From the NCBI GenBank assembly GCA_964397565.1, contig CAYNJC010000009.1:61551-125550 (forward strand): a DNA stretch of 64,000 nucleotides, given 5' to 3'. This DNA is from JAPLST01 sp964397565 (GTDB taxonomy: Bacteria; Auribacterota; UBA3054; JAPLST01). The notes beneath the pieces were generated by a model. It did no database searches, was not told the origin of the DNA, and worked only from the letters and a program-made list of their open reading frames with translations. Of the stretch, positions 10,202 to 18,507 are shown in pieces; within the stretch, counting starts at the first letter, position 1; every line of letters starts with the position of its first letter. A program made the position numbers and the translations under genes.

Positions 10202-11488
10202 ATGGCTGAGAACTTGCTGGCAATGATCATGGCGGGCGGTGAAGGCACGCGCCTGTATCCGTTGACGCGCGACCGCGCCAAGCCGTCCGTACCGTTCGGC
10301 GGCAAGTACCGGATCGTTGATTTTGTGCTCAGCAACATGGTTAATTCCGGTTTTGTCCAGATTTTTGTGTTGACCCAGTTCAAGTCGCAGAGTCTGACCG
10401 AACACTTGATGCACACCTGGTCGTTCAGCAGCATTTTGCAGCGCCAGTTCATTTTCCCGTTGCCGGCCCAGATGCGGGTCGGCAAGGCCTGGTACGGCGG
10501 GACGGCCGACGCGATCTTCCAGAACATCCATTTATTCGAGGACTACCGGCCGGATGATGTGCTGGTCTTCGGCGCCGATCATATTTACAAGATGGATGTG
10601 CGCCAGATGCTGGATTATCATCGCGAGCGGAACGCTTTTGCCACGGTGGCGACGCTGCCGATCCCGATTGCCAGCGCCGGCGAGTATGGCATCATTCAGA
10701 TTGACGACCAGTGGCGCATCATCGGCTTTGAAGAGAAACCCAAACAACCGACGCCGATCCCCGGCAATGAGCACTATGCCTTGGCCTCGATGGGCAATTA
10801 CATTTTCACGCGCGAATGCCTGGAAGCGGAGCTCAAGCGCGACGCGCGCGATGAATGCTCGTCGCATGATTTCGGGCGCGACATTCTGCCGGCGCTGGTG
10901 GACACGCGGCGCCTGTTCGCCTACAATTTTCACACCAACATGGTGCCGGGACTGCGCACCGAGTTCAACACCTACTGGCGCGATGTCGGCACGATTCCGG
11001 CCTATTTCGAGGCCAACATGGATTTGCGGCGAGTCCAACCAGACTTGAATTTGTACGCGACCAAATGGCCGATCCGCGGGCGCGAGCTGTTCCTGCCGCC
11101 GGCCAAGTTTGTGCATAACGAGCCGGTCGGCGCCTGCGGCTTGCCGCGCGTCGGGCATGCGATCAATGCATTTATCAGCGAGGGCTGCATTGTCAGCGGC
11201 GCGGTCGTGGACAGCTCGGTGCTGGGGCCGTCGGTGCGCGTACACAGCTATGCGACGGTCTCGAACTGCATCCTGCTTGAAGATGTGGATGTGGGCGAGC
11301 GCGCACGCCTGCGCAATGTGATTATCGACAAGCATGTGCGGATTGAGGCCGGCGATGTCGTCGGCTATGATCGCGCCGCCGATGAGCAACGCGGCTATAC
11401 CGTTGTGCCCTATGGCGACAGTTGGATCACGGTTATTTCCAAAGTGCAGCGCTACCGTTTCGCCACCGATGATGGCGAGGTCGAGTGA
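10202..11488 (+). CDS. glgC: Glucose-1-phosphate adenylyltransferase
   Basis: Makes ADP-glucose from glucose 1-phosphate and ATP, the committed step of bacterial glycogen synthesis. The 428-aa protein opens with the nucleotidyltransferase signature [20 protein letters not shown], continues with [10 protein letters not shown], and ends in a left-handed beta-helix (about 300-410) as the family does. The ribosome site GGGAGAGG lies just before the ATG. A DUF4912 protein and a GH57 branching enzyme follow, so a three-gene glycogen operon is likely. Glycogen synthase itself is not in the window. Confidence 0.95.
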   Translation: MAENLLAMIMAGGEGTRLYPLTRDRAKPSVPFGGKYRIVDFVLSNMVNSGFVQIFVLTQFKSQSLTEHLMHTWSFSSILQRQFIFPLPAQMRVGKAWYGGTADAIFQNIHLFEDYRPDDVLVFGADHIYKMDVRQMLDYHRERNAFATVATLPIPIASAGEYGIIQIDDQWRIIGFEEKPKQPTPIPGNEHYALASMGNYIFTRECLEAELKRDARDECSSHDFGRDILPALVDTRRLFAYNFHTNMVPGLRTEFNTYWRDVGTIPAYFEANMDLRRVQPDLNLYATKWPIRGRELFLPPAKFVHNEPVGACGLPRVGHAINAFISEGCIVSGAVVDSSVLGPSVRVHSYATVSNCILLEDVDVGERARLRNVIIDKHVRIEAGDVVGYDRAADEQRGYTVVPYGDSWITVISKVQRYRFATDDGEVE

Positions 11489-11516
11489 GCAGCGGCAACA
11501 ACCAACGAGGTGCTAC

Positions 11517-12368
11517 ATGAAACGCCCCCGGATTGAGATTTCATGGAAAACCATGAGCATGCGGACCTTGCGTACGCTGGCAGCCTTGCTTGGCGTACCA
11601 GGCCGCAGCGCGATGTCCAAACAGCAACTGATCGGATCGTTGCGCAAGCAGATGCGCTCCAGCAAGCAGGCCGAGACCGCCGTCGCCGCCGCGATCAAAC
11701 AAATTGGGGTGGCCCACGCGCCGGCCTCGACCAGCAAGCCGGCCGCGCCGCCACCGCCGCCGCCGCCGCCCGCGCCAGTCGCACCCGCCGTGCCGTACAT
11801 TGATCACGGCCGCCCGATCCCGGATGCCTATGGCGCCGACATACTGCGGCTCATGCCGCGCGACCCCGAGTGGCTCTTTGTCTATTGGGAACTGACCCCG
11901 CAGCGCCTGCGCCAATTGCGCTCGCGCTTCATCGCGCTGCACCAGAAGGCCTGGCATATTCGCCTGCAAGACACTGCCACGGAAGACATGCACGCGACCC
12001 CCGTGTTCCTGGAGGCTTGTAATTGGTATTTGCACGTCAAGCCGCGCGGCACGTATCGGGCCGAGCTGGGCTTCATGGACGGCGATCTGTTTGTCGCCGT
12101 GCTGACCTCCAACACGGTCAAGACGCCCGGCAATGCGATCTCGGAACGCGTGGACGAGCGCTGGATGGTGCTCAAGCGGGATCTCTTGCGCATGCTGCAC
12201 TTGGGCCAGGAAGCGGATTTGTTCGGGTCGGAGCGGCCGACCGCCTCGGCCGAACGCTTCAAGGAAGTGACCCGCGAGCAGATCGAGATCCTTGAGAAAC
12301 TGGCCGAAGAGGCCCGCACGCTGGGTGCCAGCGGCGGGGCTGGTTCAAGCTCAGGCGCACGCCGTTAA
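11517..12368 (+). CDS. DUF4912 protein with SAP/Rho-N-like N-terminus
   Basis: A 283-aa protein whose middle (about 95-220) matches my memory of DUF4912, with the mark PEWLFVYWELTPQRLRQL. Residues 10-55 (MRTLRTLAALLGVPGRSAMSK onward) resemble a Rho N-terminal or SAP helix-extension-helix fold. A poly-proline/alanine linker (about 75-90) joins the two. The C-terminal tail is charged and helical. ATG 11517 has an upstream AGG and avoids overlap with glgC. It lies between glgC and the branching enzyme, so a role in glycogen metabolism or its control is plausible but unproven. Confidence 0.8.
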   Translation: MKRPRIEISWKTMSMRTLRTLAALLGVPGRSAMSKQQLIGSLRKQMRSSKQAETAVAAAIKQIGVAHAPASTSKPAAPPPPPPPPAPVAPAVPYIDHGRPIPDAYGADILRLMPRDPEWLFVYWELTPQRLRQLRSRFIALHQKAWHIRLQDTATEDMHATPVFLEACNWYLHVKPRGTYRAELGFMDGDLFVAVLTSNTVKTPGNAISERVDERWMVLKRDLLRMLHLGQEADLFGSERPTASAERFKEVTREQIEILEKLAEEARTLGASGGAGSSSGARR

Positions 12369-12374
12369 GCCGCC

Positions 12375-13958
12375 GTGAACGATCCGCGCGGCTATCTGAT
12401 GCTGGTGCTGCATGCGCACCTGCCGTTCGTGCGTCATCCCGAGCACGAGGAATTCCTCGAGGAAGACTGGCTGTACGAGGCCATGCTCGAAACGTACCTG
12501 CCCTTGCTGCATGCCTTCGGGGAGCTCGAACGCGATGGCGTGTCGTTTGCCATCACCATGACGCTGACGCCGCCGCTGTGTGAGATGTTGACGGATCGCC
12601 TGCTGGTGGGGCGCTTCGACCGGTATCTGCGCACGTTGGAGCGCCTGACGCGCGCCGAACTGCAGCGCACACAGCACACGCCGATGCACGACGGCGCGCG
12701 CTTTTACGCCGCGTGGATCGCCCAGACCCGCGCCACCTTCGAGCGCTGGCACCGCAACCTGGTCGCCGGTTTCCGCCACTTTCAGGAGCGCGGCCTGCTG
12801 GAGATCATCACCTGCACCGGCACGCATTGCGTCCTGCCGCTATGTGCGACGCACGAGGCGGCGCGCGCGCATGTGCGCATGGCGGTGCGCAATTATGAGA
12901 AACACTTTGGCCGCCCGCCGCGCGGCATCTGGTTGGCCGAATGCGCCTATGCCGAAGGGGTTGAGGAACTGCTCGAAGAAGTCGGCATTCGCTATTTTTT
13001 TGTGGACACGCACGGAATCTTGTTCGGCGAGCCGCGCCCGCGCTTCGGCAATTTCGCGCCGGTCTATTGCCCGAACGGGGTGGCCGCATTTGCGCGCGAT
13101 GTTGAATCGTCGAAGCAAGTCTGGTCGGCTGAAGTCGGATATCCCGGCGATGTCAACTACCGCGAGTTCTACCGCGATCTTGGGTTTGACGCGGACGAGG
13201 CCTACATTCGCCCGTTCCTGCACAAGGATGGCCGGCGCCGTAATCTCGGGATTAAGTATTATCGCATTACCGGCCAGATGCCGCTGCACGCCAAGGAGCT
13301 GTACAACCCGACCGTGGCGCGCAGCCTCGCCGCCGACCATGCCGGCAATTTCATGTTCAACCGCCAGCAGCAGGTCCGCTATCTGCACGACACATTTGGC
13401 CGGCCGCCGCTGATCGTCGCGCCGTACGACGCCGAGCTGTACGGCCACTGGTGGTTCGAGGGGCCGTGGTTCATCGAATATTTATTCCGCAAAATCGCGG
13501 GTGACCAACAGGAGATCGGGGTCATCACGCCGAGCGCGTATCTCGAACGCTTTCCGGTCAATCAGGTAGTGCAACCATGCGCGTCGACGTGGGGCGACAA
13601 GGGCTATTTCGAGGTGTGGCTCAACGGCGGCAATCATTGGATCTACCGCCATCTGCACAAGGCCGAGGAGTTCATGCTGGATCTCGTGCGGCGCTTCCAC
13701 GATACATCGCCGCAGATAGATCGCGCCTTGAATCAGGCCGCGCGCGAGCTGATGCTGGCGCAAGCGTCCGACTGGGCCTTCATCATCACGACCGGCACGA
13801 TGGTGCCGTATGCCGAAAAGCGCACGCGCGACCATATCCACAATTTCTATGGTTTGTATCTGCACATCATGGAGAACCGGCTGGAACTGCCCTGGCTGGC
13901 GCATCTCGAAGCGCAGAACAACATCTTCCCGGAAATGGATTACCACATCTATCTGTAA
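12375..13958 (+). CDS. GH57 1,4-alpha-glucan branching enzyme
   Basis: A 527-aa member of the GH57 branching-enzyme group (DUF1957-type C-terminus). It should introduce alpha-1,6 branches into glycogen made from ADP-glucose. It opens LVLHAHLPFVRHPE, the GH57 HxH motif. The likely nucleophile is Glu189 in WLAECAY and the acid/base Asp351 in APYDAELYGHWW, spaced as in characterised archaeal homologues. The start is GTG, 6 nt after the preceding stop. It substitutes functionally for a GH13 GlgB. Confidence 0.92.
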   Translation: MNDPRGYLMLVLHAHLPFVRHPEHEEFLEEDWLYEAMLETYLPLLHAFGELERDGVSFAITMTLTPPLCEMLTDRLLVGRFDRYLRTLERLTRAELQRTQHTPMHDGARFYAAWIAQTRATFERWHRNLVAGFRHFQERGLLEIITCTGTHCVLPLCATHEAARAHVRMAVRNYEKHFGRPPRGIWLAECAYAEGVEELLEEVGIRYFFVDTHGILFGEPRPRFGNFAPVYCPNGVAAFARDVESSKQVWSAEVGYPGDVNYREFYRDLGFDADEAYIRPFLHKDGRRRNLGIKYYRITGQMPLHAKELYNPTVARSLAADHAGNFMFNRQQQVRYLHDTFGRPPLIVAPYDAELYGHWWFEGPWFIEYLFRKIAGDQQEIGVITPSAYLERFPVNQVVQPCASTWGDKGYFEVWLNGGNHWIYRHLHKAEEFMLDLVRRFHDTSPQIDRALNQAARELMLAQASDWAFIITTGTMVPYAEKRTRDHIHNFYGLYLHIMENRLELPWLAHLEAQNNIFPEMDYHIYL

Positions 13959-13964
13959 CTGAGC

Positions 13965-13981
13965 GGCGCGCCACGCGCGCC
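13965..13981 (+). terminator. GC-rich hairpin after the glycogen locus
   Basis: Perfect stem GGCGCGC-CAC-GCGCGCC seven bases after the stop. There is no T-tract, so it may be a termination aid or only an mRNA 3'-end structure. Confidence 0.35.
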
Positions 13982-14041
13982 GTGCCCACCTTTGCCCCGC
14001 GTGCATGCGCGCGCGGGCATTTCCTGCCCAGAATGCGCAGC

Positions 14042-14086
14042 CTGTCAGACTGGTCTGACTTGGCTGACCTGTCGGACTTCTCCGAT
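14042..14086 (+). repeat. Five degenerate 9-bp tandem repeats
   Basis: Units CTGTCAGAC, TGGTCTGAC, TTGGCTGAC, CTGTCGGAC and TTCTCCGAT follow each other without gaps. The shared core (T-C-Y-G-A-C type) matches the three-copy repeat inside the dehydrogenase gene at 536-562. Apart from this repeat, a hairpin and a promoter, the 320-bp gap 13959-14278 holds nothing recognisable. Confidence 0.6.
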
Positions 14087-14212
14087 ACCACTACACCCAA
14101 CCCCGGATTCCGCGGGATGCTGCTCTGGAACGCCACTTGCTTTTCTACTTGAGTGCAGAGCTGCGGCCGCCAGATAATTGGCCCGCACAACACTACAGTT
14201 TGCGGTTTCCTC

Positions 14213-14241
14213 TTGCTTTTTGCACAACATTTTGGTATACT
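14213..14241 (+). promoter_or_regulatory. Promoter of the secretin gene
   Basis: TTGCTT (14213-14218), 17-nt spacer, TATACT (14236-14241). The predicted transcript start is about 30 nt before the GTG start codon. Confidence 0.7.
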
Positions 14242-14278
14242 CTGCCATAACATTGTTTTTGTACCCTGGAGCTATGCC

Positions 14279-16969
14279 GTGCATATGTGCGCTTTGAGTC
14301 ATTGGCATCGGTGGGTGGGGCGCGTGACGCTGCCGGCCTTCATGATTGCTCAAATATTCGTGTCATGCCCAACCGTGGTGGCGCAAACCGGCGAGGTAGT
14401 GCAGACGGCGAGCGCACAGGCCGACGCGGCCATGGCGGATGATGACGAGGGCGACACCAACCTGCTTTCGCGCCGTCTGAACATTGGCACCAGCACGAAT
14501 GTGCCCGCGTTGATTCAGCTCAATTTTGAAGAGACCGATCTGCGCACCGTCCTGCTCTATCTGGCGGAGATCACCGGTGAGACGATTTTGCCGGCCGCCA
14601 ATGTGCGCGGCACTGTCACGATTATCAATCCGAAACCGGTCTCGCCCGCGGAAGCCAAGGACATTATTTTCTCGATCCTCGAGACAATGAATTTCACGAT
14701 CGTCAAATATCCGCACTTGATCAAAGTCATTATGTCCGGCGAAGCCAAGACGCGGCCAATCCCGACCTTGAAGCCGCCGCCCACCAATCAATTTGGCGAG
14801 TTGATCACTAGTGCCATGGATGTGGAGGATCTGATTCGCGCGCAGGTGGTGTATCCGCGCTACATTAGCGTCCTGGAACTGCAAAAATTCATTGAGCCGC
14901 TGATGACGCCTGGCGCCGGCAAGATGATTGTCAATGAAATGACGGGCGCGGCGATTCTGATTGACACCGGCGCGAACATCAAGCGCTTGCTTGAGATTTC
15001 CGAGTTGATTGACCGCCAGGTTGATGCCGGCCAGATTGACATCAAAATCATCAAACTCGAATATTCAGATGAAAAGGAACTGGCTGCGCTCTTGAATCTG
15101 ATTTTCACGTCGCCGGCCTTGAAATCGCCGACGGCGCAGAAGCTGACCTTCAGCAGCAATGTCGGCGCGCCCGGCGCGCCGCCCACGCCCGGCACGCCCG
15201 CCGCGCCCCGTGGCGCCCCGGCGCCCACCACGCAAATCGATATTTTGAAAGTCAAGGCGGATGTGGCGTTCATCGCCGAAGAACGCCTGCACGCGCTGAT
15301 TGTCATTGGCGTCAAGTATTATTTCGGCTTGGTGAGCGACATCATCGAGAAACTCGACGTGCCCAGCTCGGAGAAGGACGACACGGTCAATATTTATCCG
15401 TTACAGCATGCCAAGGCGGATGAAATTTCCAGCCTGTTGAACGACATTTTCTCGTCGAGCGAAGGCGGGGCGCGGCAAACGGCGTCAAGCGGGTTAGACC
15501 GTTCCAATCGTGAGTCGCCCTTTGCGCGCTCGCGCACCTCGACCGGCACGTCGGCGTCCCGGCCCGACACCTATGGCAGCAATGATCGTCGTTCCCAGCC
15601 GCCGACCACGGCGCGCTCGGCAACGCCGCAGTCGCGCAGCGGCAATACCCTGACGCACTTGGCGGGCAAAGTGGATGTGCTCTTCGATGAGCCGTCGAAC
15701 TCGCTGATTCTGATCTGCTCGCCGAAGTACCTTGACTTTGTGAAGCGCTTGATTGACCGGTTAGACCAGCGCGTGCCGCAGGTCTGGATCGAGGCCGTGA
15801 TTGTCGAAGTCAGTCGCGATAAGAGCTTTAACCTGGGGCTCGGCTGGAAGGACATTTTCAACGGCCCCGGCTCGGATGAGAGTTTGATCAAAGTCCTGGA
15901 CACGTCGCTGGCGCCGGCGCTCAATGACCAAGGCCGGATCGCTGCCAGTCCGGCCCAGAAAGGCGTCGCCTATGCATTTGGCCAGCGCGACAAATACGGC
16001 AACTTTGATCCCTACTTCACAATTCAGACCGCCGAGGGCATCATTGACATCAACGTGCTGTCGACACCCAGCATTTTGGCATCCAACAACGAGCAGGCCG
16101 AGATTAACGTCGGCAAATCCGTCCCGTATGTCAACTACTCGACGGGCGAAGACTCGACCACCCGCAATTACTCGTATGACTTTGAAGAAATCAACGTGCG
16201 TCTGAATGTCGTGCCGATCATCAACAAATATCGCGAGGTGACGCTCGAAACCACGGTGGATGTGAACGAAGACGGCGGCCGCGCCAACCCGGATGATCCG
16301 AATGCGCCGCCGATCAAGCTCAGTCGCCAGGCCTACACCAAGGTGGTGCTGCAGGACGGCCAGACGCTGGTGATTGGCGGATTGATCAAAGATGACTTCA
16401 AAACAACGATGAATAAAGTGCCGATCTTAGGCGACATTCCGATTCTCAAGCACGCCTTTCGCACCAAGGCCGACACCAAGGCCAAAACAGAGCTGATGAT
16501 TTTTATCACTCCGCACGTGGTCGAGAGCTCGTTTGAGGGCGACCAGTTGACCACGGCGATGAACGCCAAGTATCGCGGCGCCTCGAGCTTCATTTCCAGC
16601 CGCGACCGCGCCGCCCTGTATGACGACACCAATCACGAACGACTGGACACGACCATTTACGACGACTGGCGCACCTTCGAACGGCACATTGAAGAGGCCG
16701 AGACCTATCTGCAGATACGCGAGACGCCAGGCGACACGCCCGAATCGCGCAAGCGCTCGATGTTCTACTTCGCGCCCGATGAGGAAACGCAGAGCGCGGC
16801 GCCGTTCCAGGGCGATGTCTGGCAAGGCGACAACAAGACACTGCAAACACTGCTGCCGGAGCAGGACAACGAAAGCGCCGTCACGCCCGAACCCGAGCAA
16901 GCAACGCCGTCCACCCTGCTGGAGCGGGAACGCGCGTTAATTCAAGGGATTGCCACCGAAGCAGAATAG
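14279..16969 (+). CDS. GspD/PilQ-type secretin
   Basis: An outer-membrane channel subunit of about 896 aa. After a signal peptide (ending near SCPTVVAQ) come N-domains beginning FEETDLRTVLLYLAEITG, two further ring-building domains, a Ser/Thr/Arg-rich linker (about 445-495), and the secretin core from VPQVWIEAVIVEVSRD. The core includes VLSTPSILASNNEQAEINVG and the closing LVIGGLIKDD and VPILGDIPILKHAF motifs. GTG 14279 has GGAG 7 nt upstream; ATG 14285 is an alternative. Its C-terminal tail beyond the secretin domain is about 130 aa and acidic. No other type II secretion or pilus genes are adjacent, apart from the membrane protein that follows. Confidence 0.9.
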   Translation: MHMCALSHWHRWVGRVTLPAFMIAQIFVSCPTVVAQTGEVVQTASAQADAAMADDDEGDTNLLSRRLNIGTSTNVPALIQLNFEETDLRTVLLYLAEITGETILPAANVRGTVTIINPKPVSPAEAKDIIFSILETMNFTIVKYPHLIKVIMSGEAKTRPIPTLKPPPTNQFGELITSAMDVEDLIRAQVVYPRYISVLELQKFIEPLMTPGAGKMIVNEMTGAAILIDTGANIKRLLEISELIDRQVDAGQIDIKIIKLEYSDEKELAALLNLIFTSPALKSPTAQKLTFSSNVGAPGAPPTPGTPAAPRGAPAPTTQIDILKVKADVAFIAEERLHALIVIGVKYYFGLVSDIIEKLDVPSSEKDDTVNIYPLQHAKADEISSLLNDIFSSSEGGARQTASSGLDRSNRESPFARSRTSTGTSASRPDTYGSNDRRSQPPTTARSATPQSRSGNTLTHLAGKVDVLFDEPSNSLILICSPKYLDFVKRLIDRLDQRVPQVWIEAVIVEVSRDKSFNLGLGWKDIFNGPGSDESLIKVLDTSLAPALNDQGRIAASPAQKGVAYAFGQRDKYGNFDPYFTIQTAEGIIDINVLSTPSILASNNEQAEINVGKSVPYVNYSTGEDSTTRNYSYDFEEINVRLNVVPIINKYREVTLETTVDVNEDGGRANPDDPNAPPIKLSRQAYTKVVLQDGQTLVIGGLIKDDFKTTMNKVPILGDIPILKHAFRTKADTKAKTELMIFITPHVVESSFEGDQLTTAMNAKYRGASSFISSRDRAALYDDTNHERLDTTIYDDWRTFERHIEEAETYLQIRETPGDTPESRKRSMFYFAPDEETQSAAPFQGDVWQGDNKTLQTLLPEQDNESAVTPEPEQATPSTLLERERALIQGIATEAE

Positions 16970-16997
16970 CCGCGCGATAGTGCGCGCGCACAGCACC

Positions 16998-17831
16998 ATG
17001 AAAATCGACTTGGGAAAAGAACTGGCGGCCTCAACCCAGCTGACCCGGCGACAAGATCAGTTGTTGCATGCGGCCGTGGTACTAGCGGCGCTAAGCGTGC
17101 TGTTGCTGGTGCTGCTGATTGGGCTGCGGCCGCGCGCGGCGGCGCCGCCGACCGAGCGCATCGTGCTGGTAGCCGACACGCAACTGGTGGCCCGGCTTGA
17201 ACAACGCATCACCACATTCGAGACCATGTTGCAGGACTTGCGGGTCGTGTTGCTGCAATCAAAATTTGCGGTGAAAGACCTGACCGCGACCCAAAAGGTG
17301 GCCAAACGGCGTGACCGCAGCGTCGCGCAGAACACCACGGATGCGACGGCGCGGCGCGCCATGCGCTGGCTGCCCGGCATGCAGGAGACCAATATTGTCA
17401 TGTCGGCCGATGAGCTGAGCGCGCTGGATGCCCTGATTGACCGCGACCAATCGGGCGAGCAAGTGCGCGCGCTGCTGCAGAGCATCACGGATCCGCAGCG
17501 CCGTGCGGCCTACCACAAGCAGTTGCAGCGCAAAGGCGACCAATGGTTGTCGGCCGCCCTGCCGCTGATCGAAAATGATGATCCCGGCTATGAGCTGTAC
17601 TGCGACAACGCCCTGTATTTTTATGACAATATCAGCGCCACCTGCGAAGACACCGCCTTGCTGGCATATATCGAGACCAAGCGCAGTCAGATCGAGCTGG
17701 CCCTGCAGCGGCTGGACATGCGCACACGCAGTGCCGAATCGGAAGGCCGTCTGCGCGAAGAGTTGCAGACGATGCAGGAGCGCATGAACGCCTGGCGCAC
17801 CAGTCGCTGGCGGCGCACGCGCAATTATTGA
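16998..17831 (+). CDS. Single-pass membrane protein of unknown function
   Basis: A 277-aa protein that I do not recognise. A cytoplasmic N-terminus (MKIDLGKELAASTQLTRRQD) precedes one TM helix (about 28-47, VVLAALSVLLLVLLIGL), followed by a long helical region with heptad-like stretches (about 65-100 and 225-270) likely to form coiled coils. It lies 28 nt after the secretin gene on the same strand. An accessory role beside the secretin is therefore possible, but no GspC-like motif was seen. ATG 16998 gives the natural start. Confidence 0.75.
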   Translation: MKIDLGKELAASTQLTRRQDQLLHAAVVLAALSVLLLVLLIGLRPRAAAPPTERIVLVADTQLVARLEQRITTFETMLQDLRVVLLQSKFAVKDLTATQKVAKRRDRSVAQNTTDATARRAMRWLPGMQETNIVMSADELSALDALIDRDQSGEQVRALLQSITDPQRRAAYHKQLQRKGDQWLSAALPLIENDDPGYELYCDNALYFYDNISATCEDTALLAYIETKRSQIELALQRLDMRTRSAESEGRLREELQTMQERMNAWRTSRWRRTRNY

Positions 17832-17896
17832 CGGCAGTCGCAAATCCATTTAGTGGCGCCGCTTGCAGCGGCGATCTGCAGCGCTGTATCTGCAAA

Positions 17897-18104
17897 GTGG
17901 GAGCGACCTCCGCGTCGCGATTCTGCGTGTGCAAAGTGGGAGCGACCTCCGCGTCGCGATTCTGCGTGTGCAAAGTGGGAGCGANNNNNNNNNNNNNNNN
18001 NNNNNNNNNNNNNNNNNNNNNNNNNNNNNNNNNNNNNNNNNNNNNNNNNNNNNNNNNNNNNNNNNNNNNNNNNNNNNNNNNNNNCCTCCGCGTCGCGATT
18101 CTGC
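17897..18104 (+). repeat. Tandem 39-bp array of REP-like hairpins, broken by an assembly gap
   Basis: The period is exactly 39 bp, with element starts at 17897, 17936 and 17975. Each unit has a 30-bp core opening GTGGGAGC with a 5-bp stem GCGAC/GTCGC around CTCCGC, plus a 9-bp joint (GTGTGCAAA-like). The third core is cut after 10 bases by the N run, and the remaining 20 bases of a core resume at 18085. The true copy number is therefore unknown. There are no variable spacers, so this is not a CRISPR array. Confidence 0.9.
17985..18084. other. Assembly gap (100 N)
   Basis: Exactly 100 N, the usual placeholder for a scaffold gap of unknown length. It falls inside the 39-bp tandem array, which explains why assembly failed there. 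Confidence 0.98.
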
Positions 18105-18120
18105 TGCATGCGCTGCATTC

Positions 18121-18142
18121 GCCGCACGGAGGCGGCTCCCAC
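18121..18142 (-). repeat. Inverted REP-like element
   Basis: Read on the minus strand it opens GTGGGAGC, like the array units, but its stem is CCGCC-type: GCCGC/GCGGC around CTCCGT. Both arms have changed together, so pairing is kept. It faces the array in inverted orientation. Confidence 0.75.
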
Positions 18143-18299
18143 ATTGAAGCCGCGGCACTCGTCGCACGGAGGCGGCGGGATCGTGGGTGAATACGATTGA
18201 GTAAAAACCCGCGCTGGCCCTTTTCCCCGCTTTTCCCTCTTGCCGCATCTGCCGGCTCCCACGCTCCGGAATATGGCCACGTTGCAGCGCCAACCGGCA

Positions 18300-18418
18300 C
18301 GTCGAACGAAAGTTCGACGGTACCTTCAGCGGGTCGGGTGACCCGCGTTCCCCTCGACAGCCGGCTGGAGGAGCTTCACAGCGGCAGCAGTTCGCCGCAG
18401 GGAAGTGGTTCTCCCACT
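18300..18418. other. Run of four hairpins, possible structured RNA or repeat
   Basis: Four hairpins follow one another. The first is CGTCGAAC-GAAA-GTTCGACG (18300-18319), with a GNRA-type tetraloop. The second is GCGGGTC-GGGT-GACCCGC (18329-18346). The third is GCGGC/GCCGC (18381-18398) and the fourth AGTGG/CCACT (18404-18418). No coding frame in this stretch looks like a gene. It could be a folded RNA, a composite repeat, or part of a long 3' region. I cannot name a family. Confidence 0.4.
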
Positions 18419-18444
18419 CCAGACAACAGAACACGTAGGGTTTA

Positions 18445-18483
18445 GAAAACGCAAACGCCGGCGGGAAGGCCCACCGGCGTTTG
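18445..18483 (-). terminator. Terminator of the pyruvate phosphate dikinase gene
   Basis: Read on the minus strand, a 10-bp stem CAAACGCCGG/CCGGCGTTTG (18452-18461 with 18474-18483) lies 24 nt past the stop and is followed by CGTTTTC. The T-run is short, so efficiency is uncertain. Confidence 0.6.
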
Positions 18484-18507
18484 TGTTGCAGTCAAAACAC
18501 GCATTGG

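Noticed and set aside
17897..18104. Possible CRISPR array
   Set aside because: The period is 39 bp but there are no variable spacers, only a constant 9-bp joint, and no cas genes in the window.
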